This document shows, piece by piece, positions 1 to 8,916 of a stretch of 64,000 nt of DNA. Numbering within the stretch: the first letter of the stretch is position 1; each line of letters starts with the position of its first letter. The stretch is taken from NCBI GenBank assembly GCA_964017195.1, contig OZ024890.1:44889926-44953925 (forward strand), in the 5' to 3' direction. The stretch comes from Siderastrea radians. Taxonomy: Eukaryota; Cnidaria; Anthozoa; Scleractinia; Rhizangiidae. The notes beneath the pieces were generated by a model that was not told where the DNA came from, made no database searches, and worked only from the letters and a program-made list of their open reading frames with translations. A program made the translations under genes and the position numbers.

Positions 1-758
1 ATCAACACTGTCTCATCTCCGTGTTTGACGATCAGAATGCCACATCCTACCTCGATGGAGTCTACAACAAGGTCCACAAAGATATTCATGATGTCTGGGG
101 AAAATTGCTGTGCCACTGTGGATTTCTACCTGGTCTACGCCAAAGCAAGTCAGAAAACAACCCAGACAGGATGTACCTCGCCTGCAGACACCATCAATGC
201 AAGTACTTCCATTGGGCCGATAAACCATTAGCGGATCCAGCTGATGTCATGACGTGCCCCTATCATTTAGAGAAAATGGAAGAATGTACTTCTCGCATGG
301 GATGGCAGTATCTTCGATGTCCCGGAATTCTCTGTATTCTGATGTGTGGTAAAGACCAAGGTCCCAAGTACATGACCGCTGCCCGTCAAAATATTCATCC
401 CCATATCTGCGACCGTTGGGAAAAGATGAACTGTTTATGTGGTCATTATCCAGTCCTAAAACAAAGCTGGTCAGACAAGAACCCCGGGCGACTGTACCTA
501 AGTTGTGGCGACAACCGAAAATGCAAGTTCTTCCGTTGGGCCGACGAACCTGTGATAAAGGAAAACATGAAAGACCCCTTGGCGGTACAAGATTGGTTGA
601 GCACAGTCATACCTGGTGTTGGAGATAGCAGGCCGCCCGTTTATGGAGAAGGTCTATTTCAGACGGAACAGAGACTACAACAGACACAAAGAGGATCAGA
701 AATGGTTGAAATTGATCCACCCGTCATGTTGAATGGTTTTAACCAAGCCAACTTTTAA
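1..758 (+). CDS. Double GRF zinc-finger protein, 5' end cut by window
   Basis: The frame is open to the first base, so the start may lie upstream; the first in-window ATG is internal. Numbered from the GTG at 21, two GRF-type zinc fingers are visible at about residues 31-69 (C31, C33, C55, C60) and 138-177 (C138, C140, C162, C168). Each ends in the signature aromatic-W-A-D block (FHWAD, FFRWAD). A third cysteine-rich stretch lies between them (residues 79-109). GRF fingers occur in DNA-processing proteins such as topoisomerase III-alpha, APEX2 and NEIL3 and bind single-stranded nucleic acid, so a role in element replication or repair is an inference. The C-terminal ~55 residues are low complexity and polar. 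An AATAAA lies downstream near 818. Confidence 0.8.
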   Translation, partial: QHCLISVFDDQNATSYLDGVYNKVHKDIHDVWGKLLCHCGFLPGLRQSKSENNPDRMYLACRHHQCKYFHWADKPLADPADVMTCPYHLEKMEECTSRMGWQYLRCPGILCILMCGKDQGPKYMTAARQNIHPHICDRWEKMNCLCGHYPVLKQSWSDKNPGRLYLSCGDNRKCKFFRWADEPVIKENMKDPLAVQDWLSTVIPGVGDSRPPVYGEGLFQTEQRLQQTQRGSEMVEIDPPVMLNGFNQANF

Positions 759-860
759 AAAGACTATGTACCTTTACACCCAGGTGTCATTGAAAATGGC
801 AAACTAGGCTTATTTTGAAATAAATAGAAGTGTATCTTAAAAATAAAAGTCAGTTGAAAC

Positions 861-1148
861 ATGGCAGGGTGTGTGTTGTTTCTCTGTGACCTCTTAAGGG
901 TGTGGGTTTTGTATAAAAGTCATCTCCATGTATGTCGACGACTCTTTGAGTTGCACCAAGTGAATCTAGACACATTACCTAGTTATTTTGACAACCCGTT
1001 GCAAATTTTAGAAGAAACCTATATTGACTTTAATTTGTATCGTTGGGTGGTTTACATGCTATGGCTACAAAAGAGTGATAAACCTTTTTACTGGTTTCAA
1101 CAAATTATGAAAAAAATACCCTATTCCCTCGTTGGGTCAGTTACATGA
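861..1148 (+). CDS. Small MAGC-family protein of unknown function (copy 1)
   Basis: 95 aa starting MAGC, with hydrophobic-aromatic segments around residues 5-20 and 55-72 and no recognised domain. It is a clear paralogue of the protein at 16,102-16,377 at the other end of the element: both start MAGC, share a central D-N-P-(L/I)-Q block, an R-W-(V/I)-V segment and a closing aromatic-FQ-I-P stretch. The ATG is preceded by A-rich leader sequence ending AAAC, as in the second copy. It ends 6 bp before the integrase start. I do not recognise the family; conservation of two copies in one element argues that it is a real gene. Confidence 0.65.
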   Translation: MAGCVLFLCDLLRVWVLYKSHLHVCRRLFELHQVNLDTLPSYFDNPLQILEETYIDFNLYRWVVYMLWLQKSDKPFYWFQQIMKKIPYSLVGSVT

Positions 1149-1154
1149 ACTGCT

Positions 1155-2222
1155 ATGGTTTCTCGAAAGAAACAAGTCACTCCAGCCCAAGCTCTCCTTA
1201 AGCGATATCGGGATCCCTCTAAACCCGGTAGTTTAGGTGGCGTGGAACGATTTGCCAAGACTTGGAAACTACCTGTCAAACGAGCTCAAAATTTATTACG
1301 CAAAGATTTGGCTTATACGTTACACAAACCTCGAAGGCGTCGTGGGTTTCCTACCTTACCCGTTGTAGTGATGAGTCGGGACGATCAGTGGGCCGCGGAT
1401 TTGGTGGAAACTCAAAATATTGCCAAGGAAAACAGGGGCATTCGTTATTTGTTGACAGTCATTGATATCTTATCTAAATATGCCTGGGTGCAGCCGCTCA
1501 AAGACAAGAAAGGACCTACGGTGGTTCAAGCCTTTAACAACATTTTAAAAGAGGGGAGAAAACCTTTAAAATTACAAACGGATAAAGGTAAAGAATTTTA
1601 TAACAAGGATATGACACAGTGGTTAAAAAAGAACAACATTATGCATTTTTCGACCGGAGGGGATGCTAAAGCCGCCGTGGTGGAACGGTTTAATCGCACC
1701 TTGAAAGAAAGACTGTATCGCTATTTTACAGCTGCCAACACGTTAACCTTTACCAACATCTTACAAGATTTAGTCAAAGGGTACAATGCGAGTAAACATT
1801 CTAGTATCAAGATGGCACCCAAAGAAGTGACGATAAAAAATGAAAAACAAGTTTGGAAAACCTTGTATGGAAAACCACCCAAACAGCGAAAACCCACGTT
1901 GAAAAAAGGGGATATGGTACGATTGAATAAAATTCATCGCCCGTTTGAAAAAGGCTATTTACCAGGTTGGACCGAAGAAGTGTTTTTGGTGGATAAAGTC
2001 AAACCTTTTCCGGCTTACAAGCTAACCGAATGGGATGGTACCCCGATAGAAGGCACCTTTTACGAGGAAGATTTACAAAAAGTCTATGTGACGGATGTGT
2101 TTCGCGTAGAAAAAGTACTTAAACGTCGCAAGAACCAACTCTTGGTTAAATGGAAAGGGTGGCCAGACAAGTATAACAGCTGGCTATCGAGCGAGGATGT
2201 ACGTGACGCTACCAAGTCATAG
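1155..2222 (+). CDS. Polinton retroviral-type integrase with C-terminal chromodomain
   Basis: 355 aa, apparently intact. The rve/RNase-H-fold catalytic core carries the DDE triad at D82 (in AADLVE), D143 (in QTDKG) and E178 (in VVERFN). A basic N-terminal region precedes it, and an SH3-like basic segment follows (about 245-310). Residues 314-350 form a chromodomain (VKWKGW core) like those of Polinton and Ty3 chromointegrases, which bind modified histone tails and steer insertion. The enzyme would join the element's ends to host DNA. The start at 1155 follows the upstream gene closely, and the 3' end overlaps the next gene by 26 bp. No disruption is visible, unlike several neighbouring capsid genes. 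Confidence 0.95.
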   Translation: MVSRKKQVTPAQALLKRYRDPSKPGSLGGVERFAKTWKLPVKRAQNLLRKDLAYTLHKPRRRRGFPTLPVVVMSRDDQWAADLVETQNIAKENRGIRYLLTVIDILSKYAWVQPLKDKKGPTVVQAFNNILKEGRKPLKLQTDKGKEFYNKDMTQWLKKNNIMHFSTGGDAKAAVVERFNRTLKERLYRYFTAANTLTFTNILQDLVKGYNASKHSSIKMAPKEVTIKNEKQVWKTLYGKPPKQRKPTLKKGDMVRLNKIHRPFEKGYLPGWTEEVFLVDKVKPFPAYKLTEWDGTPIEGTFYEEDLQKVYVTDVFRVEKVLKRRKNQLLVKWKGWPDKYNSWLSSEDVRDATKS

Positions 2223-3241
2223 CAGTAGGAAAGAATTTCCTGACAATCAGGCTAGTTCGTTCAAGATTCGTTTAGCCGAACCGTTGCGGTTGTTAGGTGA
2301 TGGATGGCAAGTGGGTTTAGCCTCAATTTCCCTCCCGGATCGGGGACTGAATCTTACCCACCTAACCCCCTATGATCAACCCATCTTTCAAACCTATGCG
2401 GTTCGTCAGAAAAAAGACAAGACGTTTATCTACAAGTTTCACGAACTTAAACTATCTCATTTGAAAGAGGTGAATTCAATTCGAGATGGGGTTTCGTTTA
2501 TGAAGTCGTATCTTTATTGGTTGGATCATTCACAAGGTCAAGACTTTCGACGAGAATATGAATCCGGTGAAACCTACGGACAGAAACATACCCTACTCAA
2601 GTTTACATGGGAAGGAGACGATTTAATCATGGATAATTCCGAGGTGGTTCGAGTCCGTTTCCAAGGAGTCAATATCAATGATCCTCTTCCAATCTTTGCT
2701 TTTAATTCTGTGTTTGGTATCAAGATGAGATGGATACAAACCAACGACAGAAATGAGTGGGTGCCTGGTGAGAATCTCCAAATCATGTATAATAACCATA
2801 CGGTACCCAACTTAGGACAGAGAGATTTTCAAGACAAAGATGGAAACCCTCTCTACATGCGCTATCAAACCGATAACAGGGGGGGTCACATGGTTTTATT
2901 TGAGCGCCCGAGTTAGTTGGAAATTTACCAACCTCAACTTGGCCTTTGATCAAGCTATGAAGCAACCCAACCGTTCCCTTCATATCTATTCCGATGTCAG
3001 TGGAAGTTCTATGGTTGGTGAGCGTGTCATTGATTTGCTGAGAGAAGTTAGCTATCCAAGACAAGGTGCAGGAAAAGTCTACTTTGAACCAGAACACATT
3101 CACTATTTACCGCTACGACGTGAAGTCGTTGATATCATTGAAGTCAACATCACAGAAAACATAGCATATGGAGAAGAACTAGTTAAATTTAAAGAGGATC
3201 ATACGATTGTCACCCTACACTTTAAAAAGGCGAACGAATAA
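2197..3241 (+). pseudogene. Penton-like minor capsid gene, copy 1, frameshifted
   Basis: The N-terminal part (2197-2916) and the C-terminal part (from about 2880 to 3241) are in different frames. The switch is a +1 offset at a G7 run at 2879-2885. The N terminus (YVTLPSHSS, then a GDGWQVGL block) and the C terminus (LHIYSDV, then VTLHFK) match the widespread Polinton/adintovirus minor capsid family usually read as the penton-like single-jelly-roll protein. The unit is 1,045 bp, the same length as the downstream paralogue. The start overlaps the integrase 3' end. Whether the G7 is a real mutation, slippage during decay or an assembly error cannot be told from sequence alone. Confidence 0.85.
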
Positions 3242-3263
3242 AGATGTTTACTCATTTGTCAAC

Positions 3264-4308
3264 ATGTCGTTCTTCGTGACATTACCAAGTCATAGTAGCA
3301 TAAAAGAATTTCCCGACAATCATGCCAGTTCGTTCAAGGTGCGTTTACCCCAACCGTTGCGGTTGTTAGGTGATGGATGGCAAGTAGGGTTAAGTGCCAT
3401 TTCTCTCCCGGATACCCATATGGATTTAACCCCTATGGCCGAACTGACGGAAGCTTTAATTGGAATGACCTGTTACATCATCAAAAGTGGTACTACCAGG
3501 CTTGAAACAGTCAACCTGGTTCTCAAAACCCTTCAAGAGAATGGGTTTGTCATCGACGGGGTTAGTTTTATGAAAGTAGCTCTCAATTGGATTTATAAAC
3601 AATTTGCCGAAAGATCCTGGGGATATTGGGGTTACACGAAAAAGGATAACAACAAAGACACATGTCTCGTATGGACATGGGATGGTGAGGACTTGGTGTT
3701 GGATAACAAAAATCTAGCTAGAAAAAAAATTTGCGGGTCAAGACACGTATTTTCCTTATGTGGCGTTTAATGCGAAACTAGCTCTTAAAATGGGTTGGTT
3801 TACCCAGAATCAAGCAGGTGGTTATGACGTAGGACCCAACCTCATCATGAGTTATGTGGATGGGGTCGTACCTGCTAGCAATGAGGCTGATTTTGTATCA
3901 CCCAGTAAGACCCCACTTTATTATCGGTCTACGGTGGATCGCGGTTATACACCCAATGTCACTTGGATTTGGTTAAGTATGCGAGTCAACTGGAAATTTG
4001 TCAATCTCAATCAGGCGTTTCGTTCTGTCATCCAAGATCCTACCAGAACCCTGCATATCTATTCCGACGTAGGCAACAGTACCATGGTAGGGGACAAAAT
4101 TGTGGATTTACTACGAGAAGTCAAATACCAACGAACCAGTAAAGGTCAAGTTTACTTTGAACCTCGTCATATTCAATATATACCAGTGCGTCGTGAAGTC
4201 ATGGACATTATTGAAGTACAAGTGGCAGAAACGAGTGGAGCAGGAGACGATTTAGCTAAATTTGGACCTGGTCATACGTTAGTCACCCTTCACTTTAAAC
4301 AAGAATGA
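3264..4308 (+). pseudogene. Penton-like minor capsid gene, copy 2, frameshifted
   Basis: This is a tandem paralogue of the preceding gene, 22 bp after its stop. I chose the ATG at 3264 because its product (MSFFVTLPSHSS) begins with the family signature; earlier in-frame codons lie in the intergenic gap. The reading frame is offset by +1 at an A8 run (3722-3729), after which the second frame carries the conserved C-terminal half (LHIYSDV to VTLHFK) and stops at 4308. The two copies are strongly similar at both ends but diverge in the centre, as expected of an old duplication with different surface loops. The stop overlaps the next start as ATGA. Confidence 0.85.
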
Positions 4309-4520
4309 AACCCCTAGGACCGATACGAAAGAAACAAAAAGGAGGTGTGATTCCTTTAGCCGCAGTGATTCCTGGTTTGATGGCTGCGGGTAAAACAGCC
4401 GGTTTAGCAGCTTTGGGGGCTGTGGTGGGTCAAAAAACCAAACAGTGGATGAAGAAAAAGAATAAAAGGCAGACACATGCCAAACAACGTCAGAAAAGAA
4501 ACAACCATGCAAGGAGGTAG
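4305..4520 (+). CDS. Small basic protein with hydrophobic core, candidate capsid-core peptide precursor
   Basis: 71 aa. A basic N terminus ends in QKGG, followed by a hydrophobic alanine/glycine-rich stretch (about residues 15-42) and a very basic C terminus. The layout (basic, GG site, hydrophobic segment) resembles the adenovirus pX/mu precursor in architecture only; this is inference. The xGG site fits cleavage by the adenovirus-type protease encoded at 6,534. The start codon overlaps the upstream stop as ATGA (4305-4308), and the 3' end overlaps the next gene by 14 bp. Confidence 0.65.
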   Translation: MKPLGPIRKKQKGGVIPLAAVIPGLMAAGKTAGLAALGAVVGQKTKQWMKKKNKRQTHAKQRQKRNNHARR

Positions 4521-4821
4521 TTTGACTCGGTTTAGAACGGATCTCGATGATCAAGAAGGAGCAGGGGTGATTAAAGAAACCTTAAAAGGAGGTTTCAAAG
4601 GGGTTATAAAAACACGAAACCCTCTGAAGTTACCCAGTAACATTTCGAAAGGCGCTCAAGAGGGATTTAAACGAGGTCTGAAACGGAAAGCCGAACAAGT
4701 CTTGGAAAAAGAATTGGGAAAAGTCTTGAAAAAACCAAAAGTCAAACAAGCGGTCAACGTAGCCACAGCTCTTTTTCCTAAACAAGTCAAAAAAGTTAGA
4801 GATATCTTTGGTAAAAAATAA
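4507..4821 (+). CDS. Basic virion-associated protein with GG cleavage-type sites
   Basis: The frame is open from 4477, but I prefer the ATG at 4507 because it gives the N terminus MQGGS, which matches the M-x-G-G protease site seen in other small genes here, and it keeps the overlap with the upstream gene to 14 bp. 104 aa, lysine/arginine-rich, with a second possible site LKGG-F near residue 28 and a predicted helical, amphipathic C-terminal half. Its position between the penton-like and capsid genes and its double GG sites make a pVI- or core-like role plausible, but I cannot assign homology by eye. Confidence 0.65.
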   Translation: MQGGSLTRFRTDLDDQEGAGVIKETLKGGFKGVIKTRNPLKLPSNISKGAQEGFKRGLKRKAEQVLEKELGKVLKKPKVKQAVNVATALFPKQVKKVRDIFGKK

Positions 4822-4859
4822 ACCTTTGGCAAAAAGGGAGCTTTTCTAGCCAAAGAAAC

Positions 4860-5027
4860 ATGGAACCGATACCGTCGAGACGGTCGTTTGTGATGGGAGA
4901 TAAAGGCCTAGGACCTGTACGTCGTGTGTATCATCAATCGGGTGGCTGGATTAGTGCGGAAGTAAGACGACCGCCAGGCTATCAACTAGCGAAATATATA
5001 AAAAGACAACCACGCAAGAAAAAGTAA
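4860..5027 (+). CDS. Small basic protein of unknown function, 55 aa
   Basis: A 55-codon frame from ATG 4860 to TAA 5025-5027 fills the gap between the basic protein gene and the capsid gene, with 38 and 11 bp of spacing. It is arginine-rich at both ends (PSRRSF near the start, QPRKKK at the end) with a GGWISAEVRRPPGY segment in the middle. I recognise no domain. Support comes from its fit in a packed gene array and its virion-protein-like composition; short length keeps confidence moderate. Confidence 0.5.
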   Translation: MEPIPSRRSFVMGDKGLGPVRRVYHQSGGWISAEVRRPPGYQLAKYIKRQPRKKK

Positions 5028-5038
5028 CTCATTTCATC

Positions 5039-6417
5039 ATGGCTACCAACATGGTCATGAGCTCAACGCTTCAGTTGTTTAAGAAACCGGAGACGGATTA
5101 TAGTATTGAATCGTATCGGATGGTCACCATTCAACCAACGACCACAGGTATTAACCCGATGGAATTTATTATACCGAAGCTGGAAAGTTTTGTGGATTTA
5201 AACCGAAGGTACTTTACCATGGAACTCCAGATGATAAGAGTGATGGTGGTACTTTTTGGGTGGCGAATGAAAGCTTGTGGTCCGCCAATAATTTGGCACA
5301 CACCATCATCAAACAGATTGATCTTTACTTGAACGGCACGTTGATCAGTCCTCAATCAGACACGTATCACTACAAGGCTTATCTGCAAACCCTAACCAAC
5401 TTTGACACTAAAGATGGACGAACCGTGCTAAGACCTGCAGGTTGGTTTAATGGGATCAACCCACCCCCGCAATGGACCGCGAACAGTGTGAATACGACTT
5501 CGAACGCAGGCGCGGGACATAATGATTACCAGAATTTAGCAGCCAACACCAAACTCTTGCTAGCCAACATGACGGCTGAAACAGCCGAACTCACTGGAGG
5601 CAAAGTCAGGCATTATGTCTTTGTACCTCATCTGGAAGTCTTTCACACAGGCAAAGCTTTGGTACCTGGAGTAGAAATCAAGATGAAGTTTCACTTTAAT
5701 GACCCTAAAGTCTTTCTGGATGGTGTAGGCAAAGCAGGTCGTTTAAACGAGGCTGATATCAAGATACGATTTCACTTGTGTCAGTTGATATTGAATGAAG
5801 CCGTGCAGAAACATTTGGAAAGCAAAAGACATAATGGTAACGCCGTGGCCAAGTACCCTACCGTTCGAAGTGAAATTCGAACCTACAGCATGGAAAATAC
5901 CAAGAGCAGGGAAGAAATTAGGGATTTGTTTCAGAATCGAGTCCCAGACCGTATGATTGTAGCTCTCCTAGACAGTCGTGCCTTCAATGGAGCGTACAAT
6001 CGTAACTGCTTCTGCTTCCAGAAATTTGATCTGACGGCCATCAAACAGATTGTTAGAGGGGAAGAATACCCTTACGGAACCCTGGAATTGGTCGGCAATG
6101 ATAGCAGTCGAGATTTGTTGGGGTACTTTCGGTATCTGCTAGCCAGTGGAGCTTGGTGTCACCTCACAGGGAACATGCTGGAAGAAAAAGATTGGGGGCA
6201 AGGGAAAGGTTGCACCTTGTTCATGATTGACAATGTAGCCAATGGGTGTGCCGATAGCCCAAACCTGAATCCTAAACAGTCTGGAGACCTACAGCTTAAA
6301 TTGGAGTTCCGAAACGCTCCAGCCAGTAATATCACCATCCTGGTGTACGGTGAGTTTGAAAATCTGCTGGAGATTGATCCCAACGGGGCTGTCTTGTACG
6401 ACATTTACCAACACTAA
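5039..6417 (+). pseudogene. Major capsid protein gene, single frameshift near the N terminus
   Basis: About 450 codons in two frames: 5039 to about 5236 and then about 5230 to 6417, consistent with one base missing between roughly 5222 and 5236; no homopolymer explains it. The first segment contains a hydrophobic strand followed by DLNRRYF, and the second begins NNLAHTIIKQIDLYLNG, both typical of Polinton/adintovirus double-jelly-roll capsid proteins. The rest is continuous and ends with a strand-rich segment (ITILVYGEFENLLEID). The gene lies directly upstream of the protease and ATPase, as in other elements. The product would form the hexon-like capsomer. As written the frame is broken. Confidence 0.88.
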
Positions 6418-6420
6418 GTT

Positions 6421-6533
6421 ATCCCTCTCGCTTTAAAAAAGCTCGGAAAAAGTTTTCGTAAGAGTAAATTTAAGTCCTAGAAAAGCAACGTTTTTCGTAA
6501 GAGTAAACCTCGGAAAAAAAGTTTTTGTAAGAA
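6421..6533 (+). promoter_or_regulatory. Intergenic hairpin repeats between capsid and protease genes
   Basis: Three related copies of an imperfect stem-loop ending in TCGTAAGAG or TTGTAAGAA lie at about 6444-6464, 6477-6503 and 6510-6533; the best has arms GAAAAGC/GYTTTTC. The last copy abuts the protease ATG at 6534. Related copies lie at 7091-7116, 7133-7152 and 16,639-16,745. They may be promoter, RNA-processing or recombination sites; the sequence does not decide. Confidence 0.5.
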
Positions 6534-7094
6534 ATGGAATTTGTAGCATTAGACACTCAACAATTGAATGTATTAGCCAATCAAGATTCTTATTTGAAAC
6601 AAGTGTATGAGGGAGCATGGCCTTGTGATTTACTTCCCCGCCGACCCAAGAACAAAGCGGCCTATATTGTCAACACGGATCCCGCAGGACAACCTGGTCA
6701 ACATTGGATTGCTTTATGGACGGAAAATCAAGTGTGTGAAGTGATGGATAGTTACGGGTTACCCCTCGAATGGTATCAAACCACCCAACCCATCATTGAT
6801 TGGATTATGACGCATTGGAAACATTGGGTGCATAATGGAACAACCTTACAAGGATTACACAGCTCCGCCTGCGGACATTATTGTTTAACTTATCTTAAAA
6901 TGAAAGCCCGTGGAGGGTCTTTACAAGATTTCTTAGCCTTATTTTCAGATCGTGATTATGTCAAAAATGATCAAAAAGTTGCCGATATGTTAGAATATGT
7001 AGCTTGTAGACCAGGTCAACAAACCTGTCAACCTCGTGAAAAAGTAATAAAAAGCGTTGGATGGTATTTAAGTCTCATTTGTTTACAGTCCTAG
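6534..7094 (+). CDS. Adenovirus-type cysteine protease (maturation protease)
   Basis: 186 aa and apparently intact. The C5/Ulp1-like fold is recognisable from the catalytic order His57 (GQHWIALW), Asp72 (VMDSYG) and Cys113 (SSACGHYC), the order used by adenovirus protease and Polinton PRO proteins. It would cleave capsid precursors after GG-type sites, several of which occur at the N termini of small basic proteins in this element. It lies between the capsid gene and the packaging ATPase. The start at 6534 directly follows a hairpin repeat, and the stop is followed by another copy of it. Confidence 0.93.
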   Translation: MEFVALDTQQLNVLANQDSYLKQVYEGAWPCDLLPRRPKNKAAYIVNTDPAGQPGQHWIALWTENQVCEVMDSYGLPLEWYQTTQPIIDWIMTHWKHWVHNGTTLQGLHSSACGHYCLTYLKMKARGGSLQDFLALFSDRDYVKNDQKVADMLEYVACRPGQQTCQPREKVIKSVGWYLSLICLQS

Positions 7095-7152
7095 AAAAGC
7101 AACGCTTTTCGTAAGAAAACAACTTAGTTGGTAGAAGCTTTGCTTCGTAAGA
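7091..7152 (+). promoter_or_regulatory. Two hairpin repeats between protease and ATPase genes
   Basis: 7091-7116 contains GAAAAGC-AAC-GCTTTTC followed by GTAAGA, and 7133-7152 contains GAAGC-TTT-GCTTC followed by GTAAGA. The second form recurs almost exactly at 16,641-16,660 and 16,691-16,710. The copies sit just before the ATPase ATG (7161) and are the same family as at 6421-6533. Confidence 0.5.
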
Positions 7153-7160
7153 TCTGTAAA

Positions 7161-8048
7161 ATGGAGTTTCCTTTGGTCAAACCCTTTCAAGTGCATACCC
7201 CTTCCTCGATGTTAGTCGTAGGACCCTCGGGTTGTGGGAAAACGGTTTTTACGAAAAAGTTGTTAGAGGACAACTTGGATTTGTTTGAGACCCCACCGAA
7301 AAGTATTCATTATTGTTATGGGGCTTGGCAACCTAAATTTGCGGAGATGTCTTTTCAGTTTCATGAAGGGATTCCTGAACTAGAAGAATTGGATGCCTGG
7401 TTTCCGAAAGGGCAAGGGATTTTAGTGTTGGATGATTTAATGGATGAAGGAAGTCATGATAAGCGGGTCTTGGATTTATTTACCAAACATTCGCATCATC
7501 GGGATATCACGGTCTTGTATTTGTGTCAAGATATGTTTCCAGCTGGAAAATACGCTAAAAGTATTTCACGGAACGCGCATTATGTGATTGCATTTAAAAA
7601 CCCTCGCGATCAATTAGGGGTACGCAATTTACTTTTACAAAGTTTTCCTACCTGTTGGAAAGACTGTTTAGAAACCTATCAAGCGTGTACCCAAGAACCC
7701 TTTGGCTACATGTGGTTGGATTTATATCCGGCCTCCAATGACGAAGAACGAGTGTTATCGCATGTCTTAAAAGACCAAGGATGGACACGAAGTTATCAGA
7801 AAGGACAAGGACTTGGAACCCCATGGACCGTGGCTAAAAAAGCCGAGTGGTTAACACGAAAATTGATTCCTTCGACACGACACGTCTTTGATCGTTTTTG
7901 GAGTGGGGATATTGCAAAGAAGGCGTGTGCCGATAAATCAGGGTTGTTTACCAAGAAATTTTGGACTCACCCGAAAAAAGGAACCATTATACGACTCGTC
8001 AAGAACCCTCAAACAGGTAAATACGAAACCGTGTACGAGGAACCATGA
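7161..8048 (+). CDS. FtsK/HerA-superfamily (A32-like) genome-packaging ATPase
   Basis: 295 aa. The frame is open from 7128 but the only sensible ATG is 7161 (MEFPLVKPF), since the earlier part is a hairpin repeat. Walker A is GPSGCGKT (residues 21-28) and Walker B ILVLDDL (87-93), followed by a sensor-like block LYLCQDMF and a conserved SRNAHYVIAF segment. This is the arrangement of Polinton, adintovirus and poxvirus A32 packaging ATPases, which pump DNA into the capsid. The gene is intact. Its stop overlaps the next ATG as ATGA. Confidence 0.93.
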   Translation: MEFPLVKPFQVHTPSSMLVVGPSGCGKTVFTKKLLEDNLDLFETPPKSIHYCYGAWQPKFAEMSFQFHEGIPELEELDAWFPKGQGILVLDDLMDEGSHDKRVLDLFTKHSHHRDITVLYLCQDMFPAGKYAKSISRNAHYVIAFKNPRDQLGVRNLLLQSFPTCWKDCLETYQACTQEPFGYMWLDLYPASNDEERVLSHVLKDQGWTRSYQKGQGLGTPWTVAKKAEWLTRKLIPSTRHVFDRFWSGDIAKKACADKSGLFTKKFWTHPKKGTIIRLVKNPQTGKYETVYEEP

Positions 8049-8261
8049 GAGTGTATACAGAAACAGAATGGCAACAATTTGTGATCAATGTCAAACAACG
8101 AGCAGATAGTATGTCACCCGATTCCATGGATTATGATGATGTACTTTTTCTATCATCAAATTAAGAACGGTCCTATCCCTATAAATAAGATGATACGAGA
8201 CTATGGAGAATCTTATTTTCGTGAACTGATTGAAACATTAAAACCATGGACCCAAGACTAA
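8045..8261 (+). pseudogene. Small gene of unknown function, frameshifted
   Basis: An ATG overlapping the ATPase stop (ATGA, 8045-8048) opens a 39-codon frame ending at 8164. A second frame, offset by +1 at the T5 run at 8145-8149, stays open to TAA 8259-8261, which overlaps the next gene's start. Together they fill the gap exactly, so I read this as one ~70-aa gene with a +1 frameshift. The composition is acidic then mixed, with no recognised domain. Alternatively only the 39-aa frame is used. Confidence 0.45.
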
Positions 8262-8776
8262 AAACCTTGTTTGCTTTTTATCATCGTCAATGGTGGACTT
8301 ACAAACAACGATGGAGTTATTTCAAGTGGATTTACACCGTATTGAATGCGTTCGCCCTGCTTTTGGTAGCCACAGGCATGATTGTGGGACCCATTATTCA
8401 CAATTCCATTTTGGTAGCTGTCTTATCGGCGGTAGGTACGTTTGTCAAAGGATGGAACGAGTTTAAACAATATCGACATAAACTCATGATGAGTGCTTTT
8501 GCTTACACGACCTATGCCAAAGCCTTAAACGAATTACGGCAATGCATTCGAGAAAATACGACCGAGAACCTTCAAGGGTTTATTGTGAAAATGACCAGTT
8601 TGGATGATATCATTGTGGATTTAGCGCCTCCCATTCCTGCCCGGGAGTCTGAAGCCTATAAAAACAAGTATGAACCTTGTGAAGTCGATAACTATAAAAG
8701 ACCACCGACCCCACACCCAAAATGTCAAAAATTCGTCAGAGAGGAGGCGCGCTACGTCGAAGAAAGCCACGTTTAA
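8246..8776 (+). CDS. Two-transmembrane protein, possibly SLATT-like
   Basis: 176 aa. An aromatic N terminus (WWTYKQRWSYFKW) leads into two hydrophobic segments at about residues 30-50 and 54-68 joined by a very short turn. A charged helix with a conserved-looking Y-x-K-A-L-x-E-L stretch follows, then a polar tail. The 2TM plus helical layout resembles SLATT-domain proteins, pore-forming or membrane-associated effectors, but I cannot confirm it by eye. The start overlaps the preceding small gene, and the 3' end overlaps the next by 55 bp. It could be a virion membrane protein or an accessory factor acting on the host. Confidence 0.6.
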   Translation: MDPRLKTLFAFYHRQWWTYKQRWSYFKWIYTVLNAFALLLVATGMIVGPIIHNSILVAVLSAVGTFVKGWNEFKQYRHKLMMSAFAYTTYAKALNELRQCIRENTTENLQGFIVKMTSLDDIIVDLAPPIPARESEAYKNKYEPCEVDNYKRPPTPHPKCQKFVREEARYVEESHV

Positions 8777-8916
8777 TTGATAAATTAGCTTACGGCGCTA
8801 GTTTTTTGTTAGCAGGACCTGCTCCCACCTTTACCACCGCCGCTGGAAAACTTGCCGGTCAAGCTTTAAAAGGGATTACCGATAATATCAAACATTATCG
8901 TCGTCGGCGAAAATGA
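8722..8916 (+). CDS. Small basic protein with N-terminal GG site
   Basis: 64 aa, very arginine/lysine-rich, beginning MSKIRQRGGA with a QRGG-A site like those of neighbouring proteins. A short hydrophobic alanine/glycine stretch follows and the C terminus is HYRRRRK. The gene overlaps the 2TM gene at its start and the next gene at its stop (ATGA, 8913-8916). Likely a virion core peptide by composition and context; this is inference. Confidence 0.6.
   Translation: MSKIRQRGGALRRRKPRLIDKLAYGASFLLAGPAPTFTTAAGKLAGQALKGITDNIKHYRRRRK

Noticed and set aside
861..1148. Bcl-2-like reading of the MAGC proteins (RW-V segment like BH1)
   Set aside because: Too short for a Bcl-2 fold and lacks the conserved glycine and tryptophan spacing; the resemblance is superficial.
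2879..3729. Programmed ribosomal frameshifting in the penton-like genes
   Set aside because: Both sites are plain homopolymers without an evident downstream structure, and similar shifts hit unrelated small genes; error or decay is simpler.
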